Counted from the first letter of the stretch, positions 13,667 to 22,989 are shown. The stretch is DNA of 64,000 nucleotides from Mixta tenebrionis (GCF_006517625.1 NZ_VHQI01000012.1:62001-126000), one strand, 5' to 3'. The notes: generated by a model not told the origin, from the letters alone. Numbers and translations are program-made.

Positions 13667-16600
13667 TCAGAAGGTGTACTTCGCGCCTAACATCACGCTG
13701 GCATCCTGATAGTGATCGCGCCCTTTCTGCAGCGCGACGCTGCCGTTGAGATGGAAGTTATCGCTTACTTTCCCTTCAATACCGGTTTTCAGCTCAGCGC
13801 GGCTGCTGCCGCTGTCCTGCTGTACATTGACGCTGTTGAGGTTGACCTCGTAAGGGTCGCTGTTATACAGCCAGTTTACTTCTACATACGGCTTCAGGTT
13901 GCTTTCGCCCGGCAGTTTTGACTCTTCGATCCAGCCACGTACGCCAACACGGGATAACCAGTTGCGGTTTTTATTGGTAACTACCTGCGTACCGTTTTGC
14001 TCAACCATCCTGACGGTTTTCAGACCGTTAAAGATGAGCTGCGCATGCGGCTGAAGATAGAAGCCATAGGTGCGTTGGTTTTTGCCCTGACGTTCCAGCG
14101 CTTTCCAGGCGTAGCCGCCTTCCAGCGAGGCGCTGACGCCCTGCGTGCGGTATTTCTCTGTCCACAGACCTTCGCCTGCCACGCTGCTGTCAAACCAGTT
14201 ATATTGCAGCCAGCTATCCAGCCAGAAGCCGCTGTCGCTGGCCTGGTTAGCAAACCAGCTGGCATAGGCGCCGACGCTATAGCCTGAGATAGAGCTGTCG
14301 GTTTTGTGGTTAGTCAGGGTTGAGTGAACGTTGGTTGACTGACGACCGTAGCCCAGCATCGGCCCGATATGCAGACGACCTTCGCCTACGTCAGCCTGCA
14401 GCAGATCGCCGCCCAGCTGCACAACATAGCGGTTGCTTTTCGCATCCAGCGAATTACCCATATAGGCGCGGTTATGACCGGCAACCTGACGCAGCCACAG
14501 GCTGGAGCGCGCTTCGTCGTTCACGTCAGACAGGCTACGGTTGCCGAGGCGATCGTGCAGGCTGAGGTTGAATAACGTGGCGGCCGCGGCGCTGTTCGCA
14601 ATATAGCCGCCGGCTTCAGGACGTACCACGGCGCGCGTCGGTTTAGCCGGCTTGCCGGGATTATTTCCGTTACCGTTATCGCCCGGCTGCTCCTCCGGCG
14701 TATCTTCTTCTGTAAGCCAGTTCGTCAGATACCAGTTACCGGCGTTATCGCCTGCGCCGCGTCCCAGCTGATACTCATAGGCGCCGGCAACAATACGGCC
14801 CTGTTGTACAAACTCACCGTCAGATGCGCCGTCGACATGGATCAGCTCAACCCCGTCAACCGTTTGTGCGCCGGTGCCGCCCGCGTTGTTTACCACCACG
14901 TTGGTAGTACCGGACGTATCGCCTGCCACAATCAGCTTATTGGTTGCAGAGTCGTCGCCGTTCAGAGCGCTGTTAAATATCAGCGTGCCGTTATTGCCCT
15001 GATAATTTCCCTTAACGGTCAGTACATCGGCAACCACGCCGCTGTTAAACGCCACGGTGCCCGCATTGATCAGGTTCTGCACCGTGGAGTTGCCGGTCAT
15101 CTGCCACTGGCTGCTGCCATCGACGTTGATATCGGCATTTTCTACGGCGCCGGTCAACAGTGAGTTTTCATAAAGCTTAATGGAAGCTTTGCTGTCGGCA
15201 TCGACATAGATATCCCCTTTCAGAGTGGTATTACCGCGCGCTTCCAGCGTAGCGTCTGATATTTGCGTAGCGTCGTTGGGATTAGTAAGCACGTTTAATA
15301 ATTTGCCGCCTTTACCTTCCAGCAGCGAGCCGTTGGTCGCGGACATTACCAGTTTGCTGCCGGATACCTTAATCGCTTCCAGGCTGGCGCTGCTAAGCGT
15401 AACGTGATCAAAGCTAATATTACTTTGCATCTGCTCACTGTAACCCCGCGCCCACATGCCTACGGCATTGCCGGCGCTGGTAAAGACGCTGTCCTTAGCC
15501 ACCAGTTTTCCTACCGTACTGTAGATGGCTGCCGCGCTGTCACCATAGGTCGTCACCTCGCTGTTCTCTACTTTTAAAACGGAAGAGGGATTGACCGCCG
15601 CGCCGTAAGCATTTTCACCGCGCGTGGTAATAGTGCTGTCTTTCAGCGTTAAATAGCCGCCACCGGCACTAAAGACGCCTACGCCCGTTTTACCGGTGGT
15701 TTCAATGGTCAGATCGGTGCCGCTGGAGGCTTTAGTGGTATAAAAGCCATAGCTCTTTTCACCTTTAGTAATTATTTTTACCGAGGTGGCATCGGCGCCG
15801 GCAGAATCTGCGTTCAGAGCATGAGAGCTATTACCGGAAGATGACAGCGTGGCATTTTTAATCGTTAAGCTGCTGTCAGCGCTGGCCAGCCAGATAATAT
15901 TGGCGTTATTTCCTGTAGAACTATAGCTGCCGCCGTTAATATCAGCGTGCCCGTCTGCATAAAGATCCAGTACGTTGCTATTATCCTGAGCAGTGGACGC
16001 ATTAACATTATTCAGCGTGACTGACGCATTACTAACGGTAAGTGCATTTCCGCCATCGACGCTAATATTACTGTTACTAATACGGGATTGGCTAACTTGA
16101 TGACTATTTCCGCCATCGATAACAATACCGCTTACTACGCCTTTGTTTTTAATCGTCAGATTATCCGCCACCAGCGATCCCGCATTTTGCTCGATAGCTG
16201 CAACATAGTTATTTGTAGGGTCGTTGAAGTTTATGGTGCTGTTTTTCAAATCTACCGATACGCCGGCATCGTTGATAAGCAGGCCACGGGACGTAGCGCT
16301 ATTAGCATTAATCGTCAGATTATCGGCCGTTAGTTTTGTATTACCAGACAGGTCAATGGCGTTTGACGCAACGTTGCCCATGGTGATCTCGCTGTCTGTA
16401 ATATCGATAATCGAATCACCGCTGCTCTTAATCCCATAAGCGGTCTGGGCATTCGTTATCACCGAGCTGTTTTTCATATCCAGCTGGCCTGATTCGATAT
16501 TAACCACGGCAATACCAGTAACGCCAGGACTGGCAGAGCCGTCATTTTTTAACGTTACGCCATCAACCGTCAGCTTGCCGTTGTTCAAAATCTCCGCCGC

Positions 16601-16858
16601 GCCCGAGGTAGCGCTGTTGGCATTGAATTCATAATTGCCGTTGGCAATCAGCTCGCTTCCTGCACCGGAAACATAAAGCGGATAGTCTTTATCATCGGTA
16701 CTGGTATAGCCGGAGGTAACTTGCGTGGTGCCGCCGCTCTCTTCTCTCCAGGACGATGCGCCATTTACCGAAAAGGGTAACAGAGATATGAGCAAGCAGG
16801 TTTTACCCACCCCTAACCCGGTAATCGGCAAAAAACCCAGATATTTCTTGCTATTCAT
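13667..16858 (-). CDS. Autotransporter adhesin-type protein (type Va)
   Basis: A 1063-residue secreted surface protein. The start at MNSKKYLGFLPITGLGVG was chosen because GAAGGA lies seven bases upstream; the frame opens ten codons earlier. After an N-terminal signal region (cleavage probably after VNGA, near residue 33-36) comes a passenger of about 690 residues rich in Ser, Thr, Asn, Gly and Val with short repeats of the type LTIKN, VTLNNV and LKNSTI, the look of a pertactin-like parallel beta-helix. A Pro/Gly/Asn linker (PEEQPGDNGNGNNPGKPAKP) leads to a C-terminal beta-barrel of about 280 residues ending in YTF. No protease triad is evident, so adhesion or aggregation is more likely than proteolysis; the target is unknown. 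Confidence 0.88.
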   Translation of the reverse strand: MNSKKYLGFLPITGLGVGKTCLLISLLPFSVNGASSWREESGGTTQVTSGYTSTDDKDYPLYVSGAGSELIANGNYEFNANSATSGAAEILNNGKLTVDGVTLKNDGSASPGVTGIAVVNIESGQLDMKNSSVITNAQTAYGIKSSGDSIIDITDSEITMGNVASNAIDLSGNTKLTADNLTINANSATSRGLLINDAGVSVDLKNSTINFNDPTNNYVAAIEQNAGSLVADNLTIKNKGVVSGIVIDGGNSHQVSQSRISNSNISVDGGNALTVSNASVTLNNVNASTAQDNSNVLDLYADGHADINGGSYSSTGNNANIIWLASADSSLTIKNATLSSSGNSSHALNADSAGADATSVKIITKGEKSYGFYTTKASSGTDLTIETTGKTGVGVFSAGGGYLTLKDSTITTRGENAYGAAVNPSSVLKVENSEVTTYGDSAAAIYSTVGKLVAKDSVFTSAGNAVGMWARGYSEQMQSNISFDHVTLSSASLEAIKVSGSKLVMSATNGSLLEGKGGKLLNVLTNPNDATQISDATLEARGNTTLKGDIYVDADSKASIKLYENSLLTGAVENADINVDGSSQWQMTGNSTVQNLINAGTVAFNSGVVADVLTVKGNYQGNNGTLIFNSALNGDDSATNKLIVAGDTSGTTNVVVNNAGGTGAQTVDGVELIHVDGASDGEFVQQGRIVAGAYEYQLGRGAGDNAGNWYLTNWLTEEDTPEEQPGDNGNGNNPGKPAKPTRAVVRPEAGGYIANSAAAATLFNLSLHDRLGNRSLSDVNDEARSSLWLRQVAGHNRAYMGNSLDAKSNRYVVQLGGDLLQADVGEGRLHIGPMLGYGRQSTNVHSTLTNHKTDSSISGYSVGAYASWFANQASDSGFWLDSWLQYNWFDSSVAGEGLWTEKYRTQGVSASLEGGYAWKALERQGKNQRTYGFYLQPHAQLIFNGLKTVRMVEQNGTQVVTNKNRNWLSRVGVRGWIEESKLPGESNLKPYVEVNWLYNSDPYEVNLNSVNVQQDSGSSRAELKTGIEGKVSDNFHLNGSVALQKGRDHYQDASVMLGAKYTF

Positions 16859-16947
16859 AAACAATCCTTCGTATTGATATCGTTCCATTAAAACATAAGC
16901 AGATTGTTACAACCTGTAGGCCAGGCAGAGGTTATTCAGGCAGCATA

Positions 16948-16980
16948 AACGCTATGCGCCGTTAAGCGCGCATAAGCGTT
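16948..16980 (-). terminator. Hairpin at the end of the fimbrial operon
   Basis: AACGC-TATGCGC and GCGCATA-AGCGTT form an imperfect long stem just past the stop codon of the fimbrial tip gene. The T run behind it on the minus strand is short, so termination may be partial and the autotransporter could be reached by read-through. Confidence 0.5.
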
Positions 16981-16981
16981 A

Positions 16982-18037
16982 TTATTTATAGTCAATGGTA
17001 TAAGTAACAGTGCCGGAGTACATTCCCGGATTCAGATTACCATTAGTCCTGTAATAAGCAGCTCTTAATGGCACCGTAATTATATCACCCTGCCCGATAA
17101 TATTATTAGCAAAATTACCAATTTCAAACCACTCATTTTTTGCCGGAGAAACATAACCACCGGAACTGTCTTTATGAAAAATCTGAAAACCAATTCCCTC
17201 TGCCGCCGTACCTGTCGGCCCTAAAAATTGATAAACCCCTTGCTGCTCTAACCCGGTAACCGTCTGGCCGCTAAACGCCATATTAATAGCTAAGGTGCTC
17301 CATAGATTACCATTACAGTTAAGCGAGACGTTAAAATCGGTAGAATAGCCGGGTACGGGGCCCACATTTTTTAGATCGGCCACGTTAACTAATGGCAAAG
17401 TCTGCTGAATGCTGGGCGTAGTAACGTTGCAGGTGTAGTCAGTAAAGGCGAGTTTTTTCACGTTTTGAGCGCGAAAGCGAAGATTCCCCGTCCCGCTATC
17501 GCCAAGGGAAAATAACCAGACTTCATTACTTAACGGAGAAATAGAGACGTTTTCTCCCGTCTTAACCAGTTCTACATATATGGGAATATTTACTTTGGTG
17601 TAATCATCCTTATTACCCAGGCCGCTGACGACAAACGCTTCCGTTACCAGACCGGTATCATAGCTTTTTCGCTCCGTCCCGCGTTCACCTTTGATGGTAA
17701 CGTAAAACGTCAGGCCGCTTTTGCTTCCTAACGGATTTTTAATAGCGTTTCTGCTGACATAGATTTTTTGCGGCCCGCTGGCCAGCCCCGACAGGCTTTT
17801 TGCACAGCGCGCATCCAGGTGAATGGTGGTTTCATAAATCGTGGTGCCTACCGGCACAGACTTAGGTATCTGAGCCGGCAGGCTGTTAAAATCGAAAACA
17901 TTAATAGCGGCGACGGAATTAGAAACATTTTCACACTCAACGGTAGCCGCAAAGCTTTTGTTGCAGATAAAAGGGGCGGCAAACAGCAACAGTAGCCCCC
18001 CAGTCTTAAAGCCGGATTTTTTTATTTTTGGTAGCAT
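16982..18037 (-). CDS. Fimbrial tip adhesin / minor pilin
   Basis: Last gene of the chaperone-usher operon. The 351-residue product begins with a signal peptide (about 30 residues, ending SFAA) and appears to have two domains: an N-terminal lectin-like half with a CENVS...RCAKSL cysteine pair, and a C-terminal pilin domain (from about YTCNVTTPS near residue 200) with the second cysteine in LNCNG and the usual penultimate-tyrosine tail TVTYTIDYK that donates a strand to the chaperone. This two-domain plan is typical of tip adhesins. AGGGAG lies before the ATG. The receptor cannot be inferred. Confidence 0.82.
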   Translation of the reverse strand: MLPKIKKSGFKTGGLLLLFAAPFICNKSFAATVECENVSNSVAAINVFDFNSLPAQIPKSVPVGTTIYETTIHLDARCAKSLSGLASGPQKIYVSRNAIKNPLGSKSGLTFYVTIKGERGTERKSYDTGLVTEAFVVSGLGNKDDYTKVNIPIYVELVKTGENVSISPLSNEVWLFSLGDSGTGNLRFRAQNVKKLAFTDYTCNVTTPSIQQTLPLVNVADLKNVGPVPGYSTDFNVSLNCNGNLWSTLAINMAFSGQTVTGLEQQGVYQFLGPTGTAAEGIGFQIFHKDSSGGYVSPAKNEWFEIGNFANNIIGQGDIITVPLRAAYYRTNGNLNPGMYSGTVTYTIDYK

Positions 18038-18099
18038 TATATTCTCCCTGATTCCTCAGTTTTATTGAGCCGATCTTTCCATAATCGCTGTCTGAACGG

Positions 18100-20622
18100 T
18101 CAGTGGCAGACCGTGTCTAACCGCTGAAAATGCGTTTGTCTTGTGTTGTTATTTTCCGGTAGCGTGACATCAAATGCGCAAACGTTTTGACTTTCCGCCC
18201 CCCAGCGCACCTGTAAATGGCTGTTTTTTTCCTCTAAGCGCACATAGATTTGTCCGCCCTGAGCCACCACGCCTACCTCCTGACCTTCATCGGTATGCAC
18301 GCTGGCGCCGAAGGGCAACTCCTCGCCATCCGGAAGCTGCGCATGGATTAATACCACCCGTCCCTGTTTAGTTGGATAATTAATTTTGACTATCGCGCCG
18401 GCGCGCGGCACCGTCTGTTTAACGGTAGTTTCCAGCTCAACGTCTAACGGCATCCCTTCGGGATCAATACCAATTTTATTAATACGATAGGGCGCCAGAT
18501 AAGGAACCAGCGCATAGCCGTCCTTATTAATCACAATGTCGCTATAGCCTGCAATCGATGCGCCGCCAGCCCCTTTCGCTTCAACAATCCCCATGGTATC
18601 TCCGGTATAGGCGCTGGTTAACCAGGTATTGGGTAGCACTACCACGCTGCCGCTCATACCCGCGTTATAGGACTGGAAACCCTGGCCATGCGTATAGCCC
18701 GCACTTAGCTGCGCCTGTTTCAAACGGTAAGAAGCAGACAGGTTTTGCGTGTTATCGCCCATATTTCCGCGCGAAAACCCCAGGCTATAGCCAAACCGAT
18801 CGTTTGTTCCCAGGTTGCCGCTTACGCCAAGCTGGCTGGAGATGCCGTCCGCATCCTTTGTGGAATAGCTATTTACGTGCGGCGCATGCCTTTCCGTTCC
18901 CAGCGGCATGGATAAAGAAAGCATGTATTGCGTTTCCGTACTGGTGCTGGTTTTTGCCCGGTTGATACTGATGCCGTAGCTCAGGGAGTGAAAACTATTA
19001 TTATAACCCAGCTGGTACTGTACATCGCTGCCCGTTTTGTCCCAATAACGCTCTATATATCCGTTGGCGTAAAAGTTGCCGTTGTCATTACCCAAAGGCT
19101 GGTTCAGCGTTAAAGAGATACGCTGCTGCGGCTGGCCGCTTAACTGCACCTTAGCGTCTTCATCCCGGCGGTATATTTCAGCAAGGCTGACGGCGTTAGC
19201 CAGGGATAAATAACCGGAAGAGGAAAAACGGTAGGCGGACAGCGAAACAGAGCTGTTCGTAGCGGTAATTAATTTGGTATAGCCGGCGCGTATACTCAGG
19301 CCGCTCTGGCTGCTGTCGCCGGCCTCAAATCTGGCGCCGGTAACATCCAGCGCGAAAGCGCCTGCCGGGGTGCTTACCGCGCCGCCAATCAGCCCGGCAT
19401 AATAGTTTTTAGTGCCCGTCAGCCCGCTGTAGCCCGTCAGCCAGTTATTTATCCCATACTGAATTGTCGCCTGGTAAACTTCAGGCGAATAGTTCGCGCT
19501 TTGATTGCGCAACTCTCCCAGCAGCATGCTGTAGCGATAGCTGCCGGGACGCAGCATTTCGGAAATCGCCGTGTAGGGCACGGAAAAGGTAGTTTCCCGC
19601 CCGTCGGACTCCGTTACCTTAACCTGAAGATCGCCGCCATAGCCCGACGGATAGATATCATTCAGCATAAATTCGCCTGGCGGTACGGTAGTTTCATAAA
19701 TCAGCGACTGATTTTGCCGAATGGTAACCCGCGCGTTTGTCTGGGCGATACCGCGCACCACCGGCGCGTAGCCGCGCTGGGAATCCGGCAGCATCTGTTC
19801 AGCGGTCGCCAGCTGTACGCCCCGAAAGGAAAAGGAATCAAACAGGTTGCCAGGGCTGGAGTTATCGCCAAGCATTAACCGCGCCCTGAGCGGAGTGATA
19901 TCACGCTGCAGATTATTGCTGTATACGGTGTATTGTCCCCTGGTGTTGCTATTGCTCCACGCCCAGTTACCTGAGTGCTGGAAGATCCAGCCGTTAAGGT
20001 TAATACCGCCATTTAATTTACTGTAAAATGACTCGGAAATTTCTTTTCCCGCTTCCTGCCTGAAATAGCTATTATCGTAGCTGCCATACAGAACGTTAGC
20101 CCCGTCTTCCCATAAAGCCGGATCGACATAGCCCCTGGCAAGATTATGCAGATGCGCCTGGGGGATATGAATGTTAAGCCTCATATCAGAGAATAAGAAT
20201 TTTGCACTGGAGGAAGCATCCAGCGTTTCTAACGCGATACACTCTTTGCCCTGGCGCAGCAGCTCCTGATGCTCAGCTGAAAGCAGCGCTACCTTAAACC
20301 CGGTCAGATTAATCAACGTCTGAGAGAAGCAGATAACGGATTTATTGTCTTTATCTTTAATATGAACCGTTTCCCTGCTTAAAAAACTATCGTTCAGATA
20401 GATGTCCGCGTCGTATACCCCTGGCGGCACGCTATATTCGCCGCTGAACTTTGACACATCAATATAGCCGCCCGCCGCGGAGTTAAGAAATGCCGGGTCA
20501 AAATCGACGTCCTGTGCGGCGGTGTTCAACGGCAGGCCATAAAGCGCAACAATAACGCACCATAATAACGGCGCGCTATTTTTTAATTTCATGCCTGTTT
20601 TTATAATCTGTAATAGCGACAT
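18100..20622 (-). CDS. Fimbrial outer-membrane usher (FimD/PapC family)
   Basis: An 840-residue usher that forms the outer-membrane pore through which pilus subunits are assembled. It has a signal peptide ending near NTAAQDVDF, an N-terminal chaperone-binding domain (FDPAFLNSAAGGYIDVSKF), a central beta-barrel with a plug domain, and C-terminal domains with a cysteine pair (CAFDVTLP ... DTVCH). The start at 20620-20622 has AGGGA eight bases upstream; a second ATG ten codons in has a poorer site. It follows the chaperone gene with a 31-base gap. Confidence 0.93.
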   Translation of the reverse strand: MSLLQIIKTGMKLKNSAPLLWCVIVALYGLPLNTAAQDVDFDPAFLNSAAGGYIDVSKFSGEYSVPPGVYDADIYLNDSFLSRETVHIKDKDNKSVICFSQTLINLTGFKVALLSAEHQELLRQGKECIALETLDASSSAKFLFSDMRLNIHIPQAHLHNLARGYVDPALWEDGANVLYGSYDNSYFRQEAGKEISESFYSKLNGGINLNGWIFQHSGNWAWSNSNTRGQYTVYSNNLQRDITPLRARLMLGDNSSPGNLFDSFSFRGVQLATAEQMLPDSQRGYAPVVRGIAQTNARVTIRQNQSLIYETTVPPGEFMLNDIYPSGYGGDLQVKVTESDGRETTFSVPYTAISEMLRPGSYRYSMLLGELRNQSANYSPEVYQATIQYGINNWLTGYSGLTGTKNYYAGLIGGAVSTPAGAFALDVTGARFEAGDSSQSGLSIRAGYTKLITATNSSVSLSAYRFSSSGYLSLANAVSLAEIYRRDEDAKVQLSGQPQQRISLTLNQPLGNDNGNFYANGYIERYWDKTGSDVQYQLGYNNSFHSLSYGISINRAKTSTSTETQYMLSLSMPLGTERHAPHVNSYSTKDADGISSQLGVSGNLGTNDRFGYSLGFSRGNMGDNTQNLSASYRLKQAQLSAGYTHGQGFQSYNAGMSGSVVVLPNTWLTSAYTGDTMGIVEAKGAGGASIAGYSDIVINKDGYALVPYLAPYRINKIGIDPEGMPLDVELETTVKQTVPRAGAIVKINYPTKQGRVVLIHAQLPDGEELPFGASVHTDEGQEVGVVAQGGQIYVRLEEKNSHLQVRWGAESQNVCAFDVTLPENNNTRQTHFQRLDTVCH

Positions 20623-20653
20623 GAAAATTCCCTTTTATAAAAAATAATCCGTT

Positions 20654-21376
20654 TCAAAGCCCCTTTTCAAGGGTTTGTACTGCGCCAAAATCGTTGATAT
20701 AGGTGTAGCTTATTTTATTCGGCAGCAGCTTAGCGCCGGAAAAAGTGAATGCTTCTTTACTAAAGGGCGCAATCATACGGCCATTTTCATTTACCGATTT
20801 TCCGTTAGCGCTGGCCGTAATGGTCGTTATTGATATATGAAACGGCGTGCTATTTTCTGCTTCAACCAGGGTTTTGCCGTTCTCTTTAACCAAACGCCAG
20901 CTCAGTTTTTCAGCGGCTTCGCTAGCGGATAAAGGCTGAATGGCCAGCGGGCGGTAAAAAAGTTTGATACGTGAGCGAATCGCCATCTGCAAGGCATTGC
21001 CTTTTGCTTCAGACGCCTTGGGTGGAATTTCCAGCACGTTCAGCCAAAAAACCGACTCCCGATCGGCAGGTAAGGTAGCATCTTCACCTGTATAGTTAAT
21101 GCGCAGGGTTTGCCCCTGAAAAGGTTCTATCCGCGCAACGGGCGGCAGCAGAACAAAGGGCACTTTTATTTTATTTACATTTTCCTCTTTCTTTCCGCTA
21201 TCAATCCAGGATTGTACCAGGGTGGGATAGTCGTTTTTACTTTCAATACGGACGTTAATCTCATTTTTCCCTTCAGGATAAATCACCCTGGTACTGTTAA
21301 TGATTACGCCGGAAAAAGCCGCGTTAGCATTTAACAGCAGGGTGGTAAAAATTAAGAGTAATTTTTTTGTTTTCAT
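20654..21376 (-). CDS. Periplasmic fimbrial chaperone (PapD-like)
   Basis: A 240-residue periplasmic chaperone with an N-terminal signal peptide (MKTKKLLLIFTTLLLNANAAFS) and two immunoglobulin-like domains. The family signatures are visible: the G1-strand region RESVFWLNVLEIPPK and MAIRSRIKLFYRP, with an arginine early (NSTRVIYPEG) and a lysine (SRIKLFYRP) in the places of the PapD Arg8/Lys112 anchor pair. It caps pilin subunits and delivers them to the usher encoded next door. Confidence 0.93.
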   Translation of the reverse strand: MKTKKLLLIFTTLLLNANAAFSGVIINSTRVIYPEGKNEINVRIESKNDYPTLVQSWIDSGKKEENVNKIKVPFVLLPPVARIEPFQGQTLRINYTGEDATLPADRESVFWLNVLEIPPKASEAKGNALQMAIRSRIKLFYRPLAIQPLSASEAAEKLSWRLVKENGKTLVEAENSTPFHISITTITASANGKSVNENGRMIAPFSKEAFTFSGAKLLPNKISYTYINDFGAVQTLEKGL

Positions 21377-21448
21377 ACTGAAGTTATCCCTGATGTGAAC
21401 ATAAAGTAGAAAAATGCAGGGGGCTGCCCCCCTGCATATAAAGCAAAA

Positions 21449-21988
21449 TTAATTATATTCGATAGAATAGGTTACGTTGGTAGAAACATTACCACCGGTA
21501 ACGGCACCCTTCGCAAAGTAACGAACGCCATATTTCATGGTTGCCGTACCATTGGCGATAGTTTCCTGTACAACACGTGCTGATTCGGCATCGCCAACCT
21601 GGATTACGCCACCATTTTTATTTAACAGCTGAATCTGTACGTTTTGAGCGGGAGTGGTAGCAGCAACGTTATTCAGATAGCCGGTGTCCATATCTACCGT
21701 GCTGCCCGGCTCAAAGAAGGCGTTTACTTTGTTAGTTGCAGTACCGCAATCCGTCAGAGCGATAGTAAAGGACGCATAACCAGCGGTGGCGCCAGCAGTA
21801 GCCAGAGAAGAAGCGTTCAGCGGGTTCAGAGTAACAGTGGCATCTTTATTAGTACCATTAACCTTAGCAACACAGGTATTGCTTTCGATTTTACCATTGA
21901 TGGTAATAGTACCATTTGATGCGCTGGCCGGCAGAACTGCAGAAGAGAAAGCTACAGCTACGATTGTCCCTAATAAGGTTTTTTTCAT
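21449..21988 (-). CDS. Major fimbrial subunit (type 1-like pilin)
   Basis: A 179-residue pilin. The ATG of MKKTLLGTIVAVAFSSAVLPASA was chosen because GGAG lies seven bases upstream and the signal peptide starts there; the frame extends four codons further. The mature part begins NGTITINGKIESNTC and has the conserved pair of cysteines (ESNTC and TDCGT) and the C-terminal beta-zipper VTYSIEYN. First gene of the operon pilin-chaperone-usher-tip. The leader upstream carries two hairpins (separate entries). Confidence 0.93.
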   Translation of the reverse strand: MKKTLLGTIVAVAFSSAVLPASASNGTITINGKIESNTCVAKVNGTNKDATVTLNPLNASSLATAGATAGYASFTIALTDCGTATNKVNAFFEPGSTVDMDTGYLNNVAATTPAQNVQIQLLNKNGGVIQVGDAESARVVQETIANGTATMKYGVRYFAKGAVTGGNVSTNVTYSIEYN

Positions 21989-22024
21989 TTTAAACTCCAT
22001 TTTTTATATGACATTTTAATTAAA

Positions 22025-22060
22025 GTGAGCAGCCTGCTTAAGTTTTATTTGGCGGCTCAC
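22025..22060 (-). terminator. Hairpin in the pilin leader (terminator or attenuator)
   Basis: On the minus strand GTGAGCCGCC pairs with GGCTGCTCAC (one mismatch) and is followed by TTTAATTAAAA, only about 36 bases before the pilin start codon. It could end the small-peptide transcript or limit read-through into the fimbrial genes. Confidence 0.45.
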
Positions 22061-22063
22061 CTT

Positions 22064-22113
22064 TTATCGCCTGATAAAGCATCAGAGAACAGGTAATATT
22101 TACCAGGCGATAA
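22064..22113. repeat. Ten-base inverted repeat upstream of the pilin gene
   Basis: TTATCGCCTG (22064-22073) and CAGGCGATAA (22104-22113) are perfect complements 30 bases apart, between the second small-peptide gene and the pilin gene. The left arm is part of a smaller palindrome, TTATCGCCTGATAA. It may fold in RNA or bind a regulator; no T run follows on either strand. Confidence 0.6.
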
Positions 22114-22127
22114 TCCTTTTAAAATAA

Positions 22128-22412
22128 TTATTTTGCAGCAGCGAAAACCGCACCGCCTACGGCCAGGGCGCCAGCAGAGCCAATTGCGCCGGCTACCGCT
22201 ACCGTTACTGCCGCAACGGCGAACAGACCAACGAAAATTTTACCGAAGAGATCGCCTTTACCAAAACCGGTAGATTCCGCATTGGTAGTAAAGTTACTTT
22301 CCCAGTCGGTTGCCGGCTTTTGCGGGCGGAAAAAATTAAGGATATCGGAAGTAGAGATACTAAATCCGGCACCTGAAACCTGTTCGATTTCCAAAGTATT
22401 AATAGTGCGCAT
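22128..22412 (-). CDS. Glycine-zipper microcin-like peptide, GA-type leader
   Basis: A 94-residue precursor, MRTINTLEIEQVSGAGFS..., whose first 15 residues match the leader pattern of class II microcins (colicin V MRTLTLNELDSVSGG, from memory), with Gly-Ala in the double-glycine place; predicted cut after Ala15. The mature part of about 79 residues has a polar, aromatic N-terminal half (ILNFFRPQKPATDW) and a C-terminal membrane-like half of Gly, Ala and Val (AVAGAIGSAGALAVGGAV) ending AAAK. No cysteine. AGGA lies eight bases before the ATG. It is preceded by a second such gene and by a matching peptidase-exporter operon. Function is inferred: secreted toxin, or another surface-active secreted peptide. 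No immunity gene is seen nearby. Confidence 0.8.
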   Translation of the reverse strand: MRTINTLEIEQVSGAGFSISTSDILNFFRPQKPATDWESNFTTNAESTGFGKGDLFGKIFVGLFAVAAVTVAVAGAIGSAGALAVGGAVFAAAK

Positions 22413-22504
22413 AGTCTTATCCTGCTTTAGGGTTATTATTAACCTGAAGGGCGGGCAAAGCGGATTTCACCCACCTCATTTTTATTATTTTATAAGTTTA
22501 CTAA

Positions 22505-22819
22505 TTAAGCCGGCAGCGGAGTACCCATATCGTACAGCTGGTCCATAACATTATTGAACCTTTCCAGCGCGTAGTCATATCCGTTTACCATGCCATCAAT
22601 CGCACCGAAAGTTGCGCCGAAGACAAGGCCGGCAACGCCGTAAACGGCTGAAGTCAGAATGCTCAGACCTAAGATGCCGCCAGCCTGGCCGCCGATAGTA
22701 GCCCATTTCATTGCGGTAGAAAGGCAACCCGCAGCACCGCCGAGGAACATGCCACCGATGGTGTCAAAGAAACCGCTACCAGCTACGTTTTGCATTTCGA
22801 ATACAGTTAGTTCACGCAT
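22505..22819 (-). CDS. Glycine-zipper microcin-like peptide, GS-type leader
   Basis: A 104-residue precursor, MRELTVFEMQNVAGSGFF..., with a leader very like that of microcin L (MREITLNEMNNVSGA, from memory); predicted cut after Ser15. The mature part of about 89 residues carries many GxxxG-type spacings (GGMFLGGAAG, GGQAGGILG, GLVFGATFGAIDG), one cysteine, and a charged amphipathic C-terminal stretch (YDYALERFNNVMDQLYD). A strong AAGGA site precedes the ATG. It is the promoter-proximal member of the pair; tandem direct repeats lie 100-170 bases upstream. It is similar to its neighbour only in leader and composition, so the two may act as a two-component pair. Confidence 0.8.
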   Translation of the reverse strand: MRELTVFEMQNVAGSGFFDTIGGMFLGGAAGCLSTAMKWATIGGQAGGILGLSILTSAVYGVAGLVFGATFGAIDGMVNGYDYALERFNNVMDQLYDMGTPLPA

Positions 22820-22921
22820 GATATTTTCCTTAATTTTTTATTTTTTGATTTTCTGTTCTTTTTTAATCAGCCACCTTCCGTAGCAGATGGGCTTATATTA
22901 ATTAGCATTGAAATTTCGTAC

Positions 22922-22989
22922 AATAGTAATTATTCCAATATTGACCATAAGCATGTTTTTATTAAAAATAGTAATTATTCAATATTGAC
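22922..22989. repeat. Tandem direct repeat upstream of the peptide genes
   Basis: Two nearly identical 23/24-base units, AATAGTAATTATTC(C)AATATTGAC, begin at 22922 and 22967, 45 bases apart; the second lacks one C. Each contains the palindrome CAATATTG. They lie between the exporter terminator and the first peptide gene, where its promoter must be, so they are a likely operator. Downstream, TATAAG on the minus strand near 22895 is a possible -10 element. Confidence 0.7.

Noticed and set aside
22064-22113. Invertible fimbrial phase switch
   Set aside because: The inverted repeats are only 30 bases apart, enclose no promoter, and no recombinase gene is in the block. Phase inversion switches of the fim type are about 300 bases long.
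22282-22883. Plus-strand frames opposite the two peptide genes as immunity genes
   Set aside because: They are antisense to the peptide coding regions, have proline-rich or mixed content and no good ribosome sites.
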